A stretch of DNA of 64,000 bases, taken from the NCBI GenBank assembly GCA_946800325.1, contig OX326957.1, positions 16,676,591-16,740,590 of the forward strand, given 5' to 3'. Of the stretch, positions 33,639 to 44,379 are shown one piece after another. This stretch comes from Luzula sylvatica (taxonomy: Eukaryota; Streptophyta; Magnoliopsida; Poales; Juncaceae). Both the position numbers and the translations under genes were made by a program. Below the pieces are notes generated by a model that was not told the origin of the DNA, did not search any database, and worked only from the letters and a program-made list of their open reading frames with translations. Positions within the stretch are counted from its first letter, which is position 1. Each line of letters begins with the position of its first letter.

Positions 33639-33967
33639 GACGTATCGTATCCTAGTAATTTTGAGAATTGCCGTATCGTCGTATCCGTATCGTATCGGAT
33701 ACGATACTCGTATCCGTATCCGTGCAACATAGGTGGAGAGATGATCCCAGAAGAGAGAAGATATGGGTGGGAAAGATAGCGCCAAATTTTTTGCTAGAAA
33801 ATTGCACTCTAGCTTTTCGGCGAGCGCATGTTTGCTGAATCTCAATACAAAAAAAATCTGCCGCACTTCTTAATTCCAGTTCAAACAAAACAACCAAACA
33901 AGGAATTTTGGTTGAGCGGGATTTTAAAAGCCGGCTCGCATCAAAATTCTTGGTGCCAAACAGGCCC
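31554..33967. mobile_element. PIF/Harbinger-like non-autonomous element
   Basis: 2414 bp, with ends GGGGCCGTTTGGCAAG at left and CTTGGTGCCAAACAGGCCC at right (imperfect inverted repeats), flanked by TTA on both sides (31551-31553 and 33968-33970). A 3-bp TWA target duplication is the Harbinger rule. Inside, the - strand at 32011-31940 has a short acidic frame (MTIEDAMHAYKEEEED) in a degraded acidic context. It may be a relic of an element protein, but no transposase domain is identified. A hAT-type element is nested in it. Confidence 0.65.
32969..33732. mobile_element. Non-autonomous hAT-type element with perfect 8-bp target duplication
   Basis: 764 bp. Left end CTATGTTACTCGGATACG, right end CGTATCCGTGCAACATAG: near-perfect inverted terminal repeats. 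It is flanked on both sides by GTGGAGAG (32961-32968 and 33733-33740), an 8-bp duplication diagnostic of hAT transposition. Subterminal regions are dense in GATACG/CGTATC repeats. It contains an ATT run (about 33601-33635) and no transposase. Confidence 0.92.
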
Positions 33968-34351
33968 TTACTTCATTCGGGCCGTCCCCCTTCCACCAAG
34001 ATCGATCTTTCCTCCTCCTAGCTGAATACTGTATTTAGTTAGTTCAACCAATCTCCTCTCGCCCAACTCGCCCATTACTGGAGTCGACCCGTTTTGAAAG
34101 AAACAACGTAGCCTTGTCCGTGAGACCCGATTTATCTCCAATAAGGTTTGATTTTCTATCTTTTTTCTGCTTCAATTGTTAATTAGGCCATAATTTCATA
34201 ATTGAGACGTTATTTCAGAATTTTCAGCTTAATAAACTCTTCTCTGGCCATTTCTAGGTGACTTCGTTGATTCTCTCTGTTAAGAGGTGATTCCTCATTA
34301 TCCTGCCATTACAACTCCAAGGCGAAAAATATAAAAAATATTGAAGGCCAA

Positions 34352-35368
34352 ATGCGGAATTCCTGGAAAAGAGAAAAGGGCTCACTGATCCCATCTAAGA
34401 AATCCCTAATTCTCCTTCTCTGTCTTTCTCTCCTTCTCTTATTCTTCATTTACTCCACCTCAAATCCTATCCATGTCAAACTGAACCTTCAAACAATAAA
34501 GATCCAACCTTTCGACTGTTACGCGTCCCCACAAGCCTCCCCAATCTTCGCGAGCCTCGTAGAGGGCGTAAAGTACCCATTTTTCTTCTCATTATCGGAT
34601 TTTGGATCTTTACCCGATAAGCCCCACAAAAACTTCGTTTGAATCCTTATAGGAAAGCAATTCAGAAAACCCGATATATCGGCTACAATACAGGATTTAC
34701 TCGAAACAAAGGATATGAAATCCAATAACGGGTTGGTTCTGGATATCGGATCCAACGTAGGAATGGCAACTTTTGCAGCAGCAGTAATGGGTTATCAAGT
34801 CGTTGCATTCGAACCCGTTTATGAGAATCTACAAACGATTTGTGAAGGGATTTACTTCAATTGAGTCGCAGATCGGGTTACCCTTTTCTCCGCCGCAGCC
34901 TCGGACCGAATTGGGGACGTCACGATTCACAAGGTCACAATTTTACATTAGAATTTCGTTTTCGTTTTATATCTAAATTCTATAACGATACAATTAAATA
35001 AAATTGCAGGTGGTTGGGCGGCTCGATAACAGTGCTATATCTCAAACCGGTGCGAAATTAGCATTTAAATCGAACAAAGAGATAGGAGTGACCGTGCCTA
35101 TGATTCCTTTAGACGAAGTAATTTCGGAGAATGAGAGGGTTATATTGATAAAATCGACGTGCAAGGTCGGGAGTATCACGTGTTGAGAGGAGCTGCGAGA
35201 ATTTTGTCGAGAGGAAAAGGGGAAGCTCCTTATTTAATTTACGAAGAAGACGAGAGATTGTTACGAGCGAGTAATACCAGTACCGATCAAATTAGGAGTT
35301 TTCTTGGTAGCGTTGGGTATAATAGTTATACTAAACATGGAAATGATGCGCATTGTGTAGAAGAGTAA
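34352..35368 (+). pseudogene. FkbM-like SAM-dependent methyltransferase, copy B (three lesions)
   Basis: Same two-exon layout as copy A: exon 1 is 34352-34933, the intron 34934-35009, and exon 2 starts at 35010 in phase 0. An N-terminal membrane anchor and the VLDIGSNVGMATF SAM-binding motif are recognisable. Lesions are an in-frame TGA at 34640-34642 (arginine codon CGA in copy A), an in-frame TGA at 34862-34864 (arginine CGG in copy A), and one A missing in an A-run near 35150-35153 that shifts exon 2. Unlike copy A, the C-terminal sequence down to a TAA at 35366-35368 is complete at DNA level. The longest protein would stop after 96 residues, before the SAM-binding motif. Unprocessed intron and collinearity show a DNA-level duplicate, not a retrocopy. 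Confidence 0.85.
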
Positions 35369-35444
35369 CTTTTTTTTATATTTTTTTTGTGCGGATTGTG
35401 ATTATATTTTTGACGTGATGTTTTTTATTGTTTTTTTTAATAGA

Positions 35445-35494
35445 TCTTTCATTTCTAGCATAATTGCATTTGGTAGAGCAGAGAAATATTATTA

Positions 35495-35540
<46 letters not shown>

Positions 35541-35992
35541 TTAAAGGGCTGCCGAGGAACTCTCATGTCACATTGTCCTGTACCTATTATGTCGTCATTT
35601 TTTTATTGTTTTTTATTATTATTTTTTTCAGATTTTTTCTTTGAGGTTTCGCAGGGACTGTTGAGGAGTTGCCATGTTGCATGTCATGTTTTCGTCACGT
35701 CGTCATTTTTAATTTTTTTTTAATTTTTTTTTTTTTTTTTTTTTTAGTTTTTTCGATTTTGAGATTTCGCATGGCATATATGAAATTAAGATCTGTCACG
35801 TGGCATGCTCTTTGTCCGCCACGTCGCCCTCATTTTATTTTATTTTTTTTCAGATTTTTTCAATTTTGAGATTTTCGCAGGTCATATATGAAATTATAAT
35901 GGCAACACATCCAAACGAAAAGAAGAAACAAAAACACAAAAAAATGCAATCGACTAGAACAAACCCGCGCAATTGCGCGGGAGTATCGTTAG
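35445..35992 (+). mobile_element. Helitron-like element, unit B counterpart, mutated terminus
   Basis: Same element as at 4443-5077. The palindrome CCCGCGCAATTGCGCGGG is intact at 35964-35981, but the terminal CTAG has become TTAG (35989-35992). The internal ATT run (about 35494-35540) is longer than in A. Confidence 0.65.
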
Positions 35993-37500
35993 TATCATAC
36001 TAAAGTAGGAAACAAGTTCAATATTTAAAAAAAATATATATCAATATTCCAAACTTAGAAGGAATAAAGTACATACATGGAAAGCAAACTAATAGGGCTG
36101 GGATATTACAAACCAACCCACAATTCAATAATATTCCCAGCTTACAAGAGATAAAATGTAAAAATAAAAAAAAAAACATGAAGTCGAGTGCACACAATAA
36201 AGCATAAAAAGTATAAATTTAACAAAACGATACAGAAAAAAAAAACATGAAGTCGAGTGAAATAAGAAGAATGGATGATAAATGCATTTCATCATATCCA
36301 ATTGAATTGGAGAAGAAACTTCATAGAACCAAATACACCGAGATGTACGAGTCTGAAATGATCAAAACAAGATACTGTAACTATAAGGGCATAATTAAGT
36401 ATCCTTCACAGAATTTTAATAAATTAGTTTTTTCCCTGCGCAATTGCGCATGAGTCTTCGAGTCTGTAATGATTTATTTTCCCAAATATTTAGTTAGATT
36501 ATACGTTTTTCTTGTCTGATTGTTCACACATCTGTGTTTTCATATAATTTTAATCACCTAATTTTGTTGAATATTGTAAAAAAACCTTTTGTTTTGTAAA
36601 CTCCAAAAAAACCCTCTACCACATTTTAATTTCCAAATACCTCCTCATGGATGATATTAAAAAATTTTGACTAAAATATCCTTCTATTTTCATATGTAAT
36701 AATAAAAAAAAAAATTTATTATTTTTATTAACTTTAAGAAAATTCATAAACATTTCTATGCATGTTGTGTTTATATAATTTTAATATTTCATTTATTATT
36801 CATGAAAAACTAACATCAAATAATAATAAAATAAACACCTCGAAAATATATTGATAGAAAAATATCGGATTAAATCTCTAGTTTTTTATTTTCATTCTCT
36901 TTTCATGTATTCTTTTAATAGTTTCATGATATTTTATTTTTTAAATATTTGCAATGTATTCTTTTAATATTGTTGTTCGTATCATTATTATTTTATGTTA
37001 ATTTTTCAGGCAAAAAAATATAAAAGGCAAATATACATAATGTACAAATTATTAAATTATATAAATATAACGTAGAATAATTTTTTTTTTTAATTATTAT
37101 ATGCTACAAATGTTTTAGGATTTATTTAAAATAAAAAAGTGACAATTTATTTTATTTACTACATATGTAAATTTATGGTTTTTTTTTTACAATATCCTAA
37201 TAAATTAAAGAATTTTTTGAATTTTTTCATATTTAATTGAGACAAAAAAATATTATTGAAATTGGTCCACAATGATCAATTTCAAATGAAAAACCAATTA
37301 ATTTGGAATTTTTGATCAAGATCAAATGGTCCATATTAACATGATAACTTTGTCTTTCTATAAAAGCAAATATTTTTTTTAAATTATACATAAAATATTA
37401 TATTAAGACATAAGAACAAAAATTTAGAAAACTAAATCGAATGAGTGAGCTTATGAAATGTTAAGAAGAAGAAAAATATAAAAATAGGTCAAACCTGTCA
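35993..37500. other. AT-rich intergenic stretch, duplicate of 5078-6482
   Basis: No gene. It lies between the convergent methyltransferase-B and CNL-B. Confidence 0.6.
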
Positions 37501-40488
37501 TTAGAAGCTAACCCTTCCTTCGCTCTGTAAATACAAAGAAAAAGAATAAGGAAAATATATTACACAATAAAATGAAGCCAAAAAACATGTCAATTTTAAA
37601 GTTCGACAGAGACATGTGGAAACAATTAAATTTATGTTTCAAGAAGGGAAAGTAAAAGAAAAAAAAATATTGTTTACAAATTCACAAATTTCAACTAACG
37701 TCTAACAATCAACAAAATTTATAATTTTCATATGAAATAAAGTGAAAGTTCGATGGGAAATGTGCATACCTTAAAAATCCTCCCGCCTTGGGTTCCTTCA
37801 AGTTTCGGACATTTACGTATAAAAAAATTCTTTAACGATGCAAAAACTTCTGGTCCCCCAATTGATTGTAACTTGCTGCAATCCAAAATGGTCAAATGCC
37901 CGAGATTCCTAATCACATTATGATCTGAAATAGAGGTTAGGCGACTAAAGCCTTTTATTGTCAATTCGGTAAGGGAGGTGAGATTTGGCAAGATGCTGGA
38001 AAATCGATCTTCCAGCTGGCCACACGATCCGAGCCATAGGTATTGGATGGACGGTGGTAATGCCATCTCACTTGAACAAATAAGATTGGGGCAGTCATAT
38101 ATTTGCAAATGCTTGAGTGATGGTAAATTTGTTGGCATCAAACAATTTTCGAGATCTGTTAGTCTCGAGCAGAACAAAATTGTTAACATGGTGAGGCAAT
38201 GAGGGAGGCAAGGCACGGTTGTAATGTTATTCCAATAAATATCAAATGACATTATATTTCTTAAATAATCATTATGCAGCCAATTAGGGAATGTTTTTCC
38301 TTTGTAATTCCAAATATCCAGTGTTTTGAGGTTGGGCTGCGGGCATAAACCCTCAAGCACCTCTTCATGGGATTCATTGGTTTCGTTGCTTGCACTTTCC
38401 AAAATAAGCTGCCACTTTAAAACCAACTTACTAACTAATTCTTTCTTGTATAGTTTAGCTTCTTGAGCTTCACTCTTGTTGGAAACATTTTGAAGTTCAT
38501 TAATTTCCAATTGTCCGTATATTCCATTTATGAACTTTAAGTCTCCAACTGTATTATTATCCCCTTTCGTGATTGCAACTCTTAGATTGTCTAATTGGAT
38601 TGCTTTGGCAAGATTCGGAATATTACCAACCAATGAAATGTTTGGACATGTATACCCATAATTACACTGTTTATCCGGCAATATCAACAATTTTATGCTA
38701 ATTAGCCAATTAGAATATTTAGGAAAACATTCAAAATGTTTGCAACCCTCCATATTCAAAAATTCCAGTTTGTAAAGTTCACAAAATGAGTCAGGTAATT
38801 GTTTGATATTTGTATAAGAAACATCCAAATACCGTAGATGCTTTAGATTGCCAATGCTGTCAGGTAACCGCCTGATTTTATTAGATTTAGAAAGAGATAA
38901 AGAACAAATATTTGTAAATTCACTACACCAGCTTTTGATTGCATTAATCCCACAAGTCCCAGCTGTGCGGATTATAAGAGAGTGCAATTTACTACATTTA
39001 GCTATTTTTTTAAAGCTCTCTAGTTTGAATTCACGGTTGATTATTGACAAATGTCTTATATCATTATTAGATATTTTCCTTTCAAAATTCTCATTTTCAA
39101 TTAAAAAACACTCATCCTTTGTTATGAGTTGAGCTACATCATGCATCAGGTCATGCATCACATATCTCGGCTTTGACAAATGTCTTATATTATTATTACT
39201 ACCGGGTACCGGTTCAAAGAAACACCTGGTAACTAAGGTGTGGATATAACCTTTGGCAACAATCTCGGCTTGCGGCAATAGTCGTGGGTCGATAAAACCT
39301 TCACTTATCCAATACCGTATGAGCTCAGTTTCCTCAAAGTTATAATCTTTAGGAAATAATGAACAAAAAGAGAAACATTTCTTCAGATGAGATGGTAAAT
39401 ACTGGTAACTCAATTGAAGTGCTGGCAAAATGTCACCAGCCCCTTGTTGCAATTGCCAGATTTCACTGTCTCTAATATTCCTCCAATGTTGCTCATCCAA
39501 GAAGGGTTTCAAAATACCTCCTAGTGTTTTCGCAGCTAGAGGAGACCCCTCCAGCTTGACAATAATTTCCTTACCGATGTTCTCTAATTCCAGATAGTTT
39601 TCGGAGTTGGTGCTACCAAATGCACAACTCTTAAAGAAATCCCAATAAATTTTTGGTTCTAATCCCTTCAAAGTTATACGGTTCATATTGTCTGTTTCCG
39701 TTATTTCGGCAGTTTTATGGGATCTAGTGGTAACTATGACCATGCTTCCTTTACACCCAATATCTCTTAATGGTCCGAAGAAACGGTTCCAATCCGATTC
39801 AATCTCGCTCCAAACATCATCCAGAACTAGTAAAAATTTATGAGATTCTAAAGAATCCACCAGGATATTTTGGAGGACATCTAAATTATTAGTAGCACGA
39901 CAATCCTTTTTTTGATTATTGTTGCCTGCACACTCTATTATTTCTTTAGTTAACCTTACTACATCAAAGTTGTCAGATACACAAATCCATATTATCTTAA
40001 AATGAGCCTTGACATTTTTTGAAACCATTTGGGCAAGAGTAGTCTTTCCGACCCCTCCAACGCCAACAATTGCCAAAACACTCAATTTTTCTCTTTTGTC
40101 TATACCACTACCCTCAGGAGTATCGATCATTTTGTCTTGCCTAGTTCTCTTTCTACTCCTAGATCCATCAGTTCTGTTTTGTACTAAACTAATCAATTGA
40201 TTCAGTTCTTCCTCACGACCAAGGACTTTCATTGAACTTATCACCATATTCAATTCTTCAATACGACCAAACACTTCGGGCTCGGCAATGGACGAGGTTG
40301 TTTGTGGTCTAGCTGTCCTGCTAAACTCGTTGGGGTCTTTGGGTATATCGTGCTCATCACACACTTGTTTAAGTTGATCACAAACTTTGTCCAGTCTATC
40401 ATGGACCTCTTTCAACTTCGTTGGGTCACCACTCAACCTGTTTACAACATTAGTAGTACAAGAAGAAGGAAGTTCACGTGTCGTGTTC
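37501..40488 (-). CDS. CNL-B, exons 2 and 3: NB-ARC and LRR domains of a CC-NB-LRR immune receptor
   Basis: Paralogue of CNL-A. Exon 2 (40488-37770) joins exon 1 (51237-50987) through a split codon; exon 3 (37524-37501) adds seven residues and TAA, for 997 codons. In spliced numbering the P-loop GVGGVGKTT is at 226-234, followed by RNBS-A (WICVSDNFDV), kinase 2 LLVLDDVW, GSPLAAKTLGG and a canonical YVMHDLMHD MHD motif, then irregular LRRs. Relative to CNL-A it has a longer insert before MHD and a shorter basic cluster before the P-loop. No disruption is seen. The exon-2 frame also reads past the AAG|GTATGC donor to an adjacent stop. The only concern for function is the 10.5-kb transposon-filled intron 1. 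Its role would be effector recognition in the cytoplasm or nucleus; the ligand is unknown. Confidence 0.9.
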
Positions 40489-41927
40489 CTGTTATTGGAT
40501 TAAGCAACCATAAGCAAGAAGTATGTTGAAAATACTATTAATAATTTTATGGTTGGCAATCATATATACACTCACACTCTTAGTCTTTAAGTTTTGTTCA
40601 TTTCATATTTTTCAAATCATAGTTATTTTTCTCTTATGATTTTGCTAATTCATTGGTTGGGGTTTATTTCCAACTAGGCAGAGTTAATTTTCACATTTTT
40701 TGTTATGTTTAAGAATATTTTGTCATATTAACCTCTTTTCTATTTATATGAGTTCATATATAGCATGTGTCAGTGTGTCGTGGAATAATGCTACGCAGCA
40801 GGATAACACAGCAGGACTGACAATAGGATAATGAGTTGGCATAGACACGAATGAAATTTCATAGAATCACATTGCACGACATCAAGAAAAAACAAATCCT
40901 CCAAGACATCATGATTTTATCATGTTGTGAGATTGTTGTGTATTTTTACTCTGTGTCGTGTAACAAAAGTTTATATTAACTCATGTTGTGCAACAAAAGA
41001 AAAAGAATGTTCACTAGAAGAGATGCCGGTCATAAATTAATATTTGTTGAGAGGTACATATTTCGGTATTTCGCCCCTTAAAGTAAGAAGAAACAAAAAT
41101 AAGTAGACAATACTTACACTTAGGCTCGGCCCGACGATTTGAGAGACCGGTGACGAATATTATTATAAAACTTTATAAATATAAATTAATATTATTTTAA
41201 ATTGCATAATTTATACAAAATGAGATTTAACAAATTACTAGTTTCTTAGGCAATCATTCACATTTAAACAGACTAACTCTGTTGTCATCATATTCATAAT
41301 ACTAGAAGTGTGCATATCTAATAAGAGCCTAGTTTAATATAGTACATGGTGAAACTTATTTACACTTTTACATCATTTCTCTACCTTCTACAGACTAACT
41401 TCCTATCTTAATTGCTTAATATAAAAACCCTAGTTTTGCTTAACAAGAGCCTAGTTTATTATTCCATTTGGTTTTGTGGGTTGTTGTAAACATGTCAGGT
41501 CCTCCAGTTTCCTATATGTATGCCTCCTCTCTTCCAATTTAATATAGATATATCCATTCCTAGAAAATATAACTTGGCTAGCTATCCAGGATGGACAATT
41601 AAATGATATGCACTGTGCGGGTTGCCAACCCTGTCAAGAGGAGGGGTCGGTCCTGCTTACACTTGACAACGTTGTCATCAAAGGAGGCAATTGAAGAGAA
41701 GAAAGGAAAAACACTAGCCGACCCAAAATAAGCTTAGTCACTTCGTCATCGAAAGAAGGACCTATGTAAAAAAGACTGGTAGGAAGCACTTAAAGGGACT
41801 CTGCCAGCTTGTTATAATAGCCAATTAAGACGAGGAGGCTGCCAAAAGCGAGTCGGGGTATCAGGAGAAAATGGGAGTGGAAGGAGGCTATGGAGATGGG
41901 AGGTTGTTAGGGTTGTCCCGACCCACA

Positions 41928-41930
<3 letters not shown>

Positions 41931-41973
<43 letters not shown>

Positions 41974-41992
41974 CTGAGAGAGAGAGAGAGAG
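41931..41992. repeat. TG then GA dinucleotide microsatellite
   Basis: About 20 TG units (41931-41971), followed by TTTC and a GA run (41975-41992). Confidence 0.95.
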
Positions 41993-42171
41993 AACATTGT
42001 ATGAGATGTCGAAGGGATCGAAATAGTTGATCACACATAGAGGAAATACTATCACCGGTGAGGGAGACTCTGACACAACAATAAATAAGTCGACATTAAG
42101 GTGTTGACAATTAAGACGAGGACTCTGTCACCGGTGGGGGGATTGTGTGTGTTTGTGTTTGTGTGTGTGGT

Positions 42172-42192
42172 GGGGGGGGGGGGGGGGGGGGG
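42172..42192. repeat. Homopolymer of 21 G
   Basis: Follows a GTGTGTG tract. G runs this long are rare in plant DNA and prone to sequencing error; exact length is uncertain. Confidence 0.8.
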
Positions 42193-42226
42193 ATGATGGT
42201 GGTGGTTCGTGTTCCATAGAAAATAG

Positions 42227-43012
42227 TGAAGGAAATATATTTGATGACCAACGGGTAAAATGTACATATAAGGATAAACAAACGTACTCTTTTAATGAGA
42301 ATGATTAAGTGTATAATTAGATTATACACAAACTGATTCCAGGAGATATTTCGTTCGAACGGAAGGTTACTAGAACTTGTGTGATGTGATTACACATAGT
42401 AAACTCAGAGAGATAACATGTTCCATTCGAATGGAAACAGTTATGCATCCTGCGTGTGTACAATGAGTTATACACTGAATATGCATAATAATTATGCACC
42501 CCTTAACTCATCCTTAAACTATATAGTATATATATGATGTTTCTCTCTCTACCAAGTGTTCCAACCTGTAGAGATCATTATTACAACTTTCTAAGAGTTA
42601 GACAAAAGGGTGCAAGTAAGTGAGAAAGAGAAAGAAAGGAGAAAAGAGTTTCTCCATTAGAGAACATCGAGATTAAACAAGTATACACACGAAACGACTA
42701 GGGAGTTACGTACGTATCCGATAGACAACAACTCAAGGTGGATACGGATAGAGGAATCATCGTTTTGATTCTGATTTGAGTTTAACCGAAATTGTTTCGG
42801 TTCAATCGAGAGAAGGAAGATCTTATTCAACCGCGTTGTCGGAGAAGAATGAAAGAAGGAGGAAGAATAACTACAACCCTATGCTAATCACGGTATGGTT
42901 CGTTCGTGCTTCCATATTCGTACGCTCGAGTCGACGGCGTGACCCCGAGTTTGGGGACCGGACCGCGTCCTCACTTCCTCTGCGCGGGACATGGGGTCAG
43001 TGATTATCTTCA
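42227..43012 (+). mobile_element. Copia 5' LTR
   Basis: Starts TGAAGGAAATATATTTGATG and ends GATTATCTTCA. It shares the TGTACATATAAGGATA and GAGAAAGAG segments with the LTR at 48022. It has a TATA-like TATATAGTATATATATGATG near 42518. A primer binding site follows within a few bases, so this is a 5' LTR. Confidence 0.8.
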
Positions 43013-43013
43013 G

Positions 43014-43025
43014 TCGTATCAGAGC
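43014..43025 (+). promoter_or_regulatory. Primer binding site, tRNA-iMet type
   Basis: TCGTATCAGAGC differs in one base from TGGTATCAGAGC, which pairs with the 3' end of initiator methionine tRNA, the usual Copia primer. Confidence 0.7.
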
Positions 43026-43230
43026 GATCGCTTTAGATTTAATGAAGTTTAAGTTTCGATGAAAATCACAAGTGGAACTCACTAGAGATCGATCATATGA
43101 TGATTGCGAGTATCTAAGAGTGACCGTGAAAGGAGTTTCATGATTGATCATTTTGGAAACGAGCGAAAACGGCATAAATTGCACAAAAAGCAAGAAATCA
43201 TGTCGCCTCCGTTGGAACAATTAGTAAGCT

Positions 43231-43252
43231 AGGCTCCGTTCGAACGGAGCCT
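43231..43252. repeat. Perfect 22-bp palindrome in the Copia leader
   Basis: Centred on TTCGAA, with arms AGGCTCCG and CGGAGCCT. It lies about 210 bp after the primer binding site and 170 bp before the gag ATG. Confidence 0.9.
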
Positions 43253-43425
43253 AACTTCATAATTGTGAAATATGGGTCTTGAGGTGTTATCGGATTTGGA
43301 GTCCCGAATCGGTATGAGGGTTATTGGTTTAATAAAAATAGCCCATTTTAAATAATTCATCATGTAAGTGTATATATTAAGTACGCACGGTTAGTAAAGT
43401 AAATTTTCAATTTCCAAGTAGAATC

Positions 43426-44367
43426 ATGTCTTCAAGTAACACCAACACCATGTATATAAGACCGGTCTTAGAGAGAGAGAAGTTAGTTGGCCGAATCTAC
43501 ATCGACTGGCACCGAAACCTAAGAATAGTTCTTAGACAACAAGGTAAAAGCCACGTGCCGGACATGCAAATGATAGAACCGGCCCTCGGGGCTACGACTG
43601 AATAGAAAGATGCATTCGAAAAACTTAAGAAGGATTTGAATGATGTCACGTGCATCATGTTGGCATGTATGAACGCTAGTCTTCAAAAACAGTTTTAGGA
43701 CTCAAATGCATTTAAAGTTAACGCGTTGCTTAAGGAAATGTTCCAAGAGCAAGAGCGGATTGAACGGTTCAATACACTTAAAGAGTTGGTTAAATACAAG
43801 ATGCATTACAGGTCTTTGGTTAGCACTCACGTGTTAAAGGTACAAGCTCTCATAGATCGTCTTGAGAAGCTTGGGGAAAAGGTGTCTTCGATAATGCAGC
43901 ATGATTTGATCTTGTGTGCATTGCCACATATATTCTCTACCTTTGTGACTAATTATCACATGCATTCAATGAACAAGTCGATCCCCGAGTTGCATGGGAT
44001 GATAAAGAATTTTGAATCGGAGATGCTGAAAGCGTCTGAAGAATCTAAAGCATGTAATGCTGGGGATGTCCTCGTTGTTCAAAATAAGGATCGAAAGAGA
44101 TCAAGGTCTAAGGGCGGGGTGGGCAAATCGTTGCCCAAACTAAATACAAATAAGATGGAGAAATCCGGAGAGGACACATGTTTCCATTGCCACAAGGCTG
44201 GACATTGGAAAATAAATTGCAAAGTTTACCTCGATGTGTTGAAGAATAGCAAGGGGAGGACTTCGGAAGCCGGTGTCTCGGGTATAAATGTTATAGAAGT
44301 TGATTCGGATGAGGAGAATATTTCATATAGTTTGAGAATATGTTATTTTCATATGTTGTTGTTCTGA
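43426..44367 (+). pseudogene. Copia gag with two in-frame TAG codons
   Basis: The frame starts at ATG 43426 (MSSSNTNTMYIRP) and is continuous to 44367 except for TAG at 43603-43605 and 43696-43698. The product has the Copia gag core (KEMFQEQERIERFNTLKEL, typical of UBN2/retrotran_gag) and a zinc knuckle CFHCHKAGHWKINC (C-X2-C-X4-H-X4-C). It would form virus-like particles in an active element. Protease, integrase and reverse transcriptase do not follow; LINE sequence does. Confidence 0.85.
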
Positions 44368-44379
44368 TGATTGATCTTC

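Noticed and set aside
3454..40488. Idea that the methyltransferase and CNL form a functional two-gene immune module
   Set aside because: They are co-duplicated neighbours, but both methyltransferase copies are broken, so the pairing is positional only.
42052..42329. Proline- and histidine-rich frames
   Set aside because: Translation of the GT/G microsatellite and homopolymer on the reverse strand.
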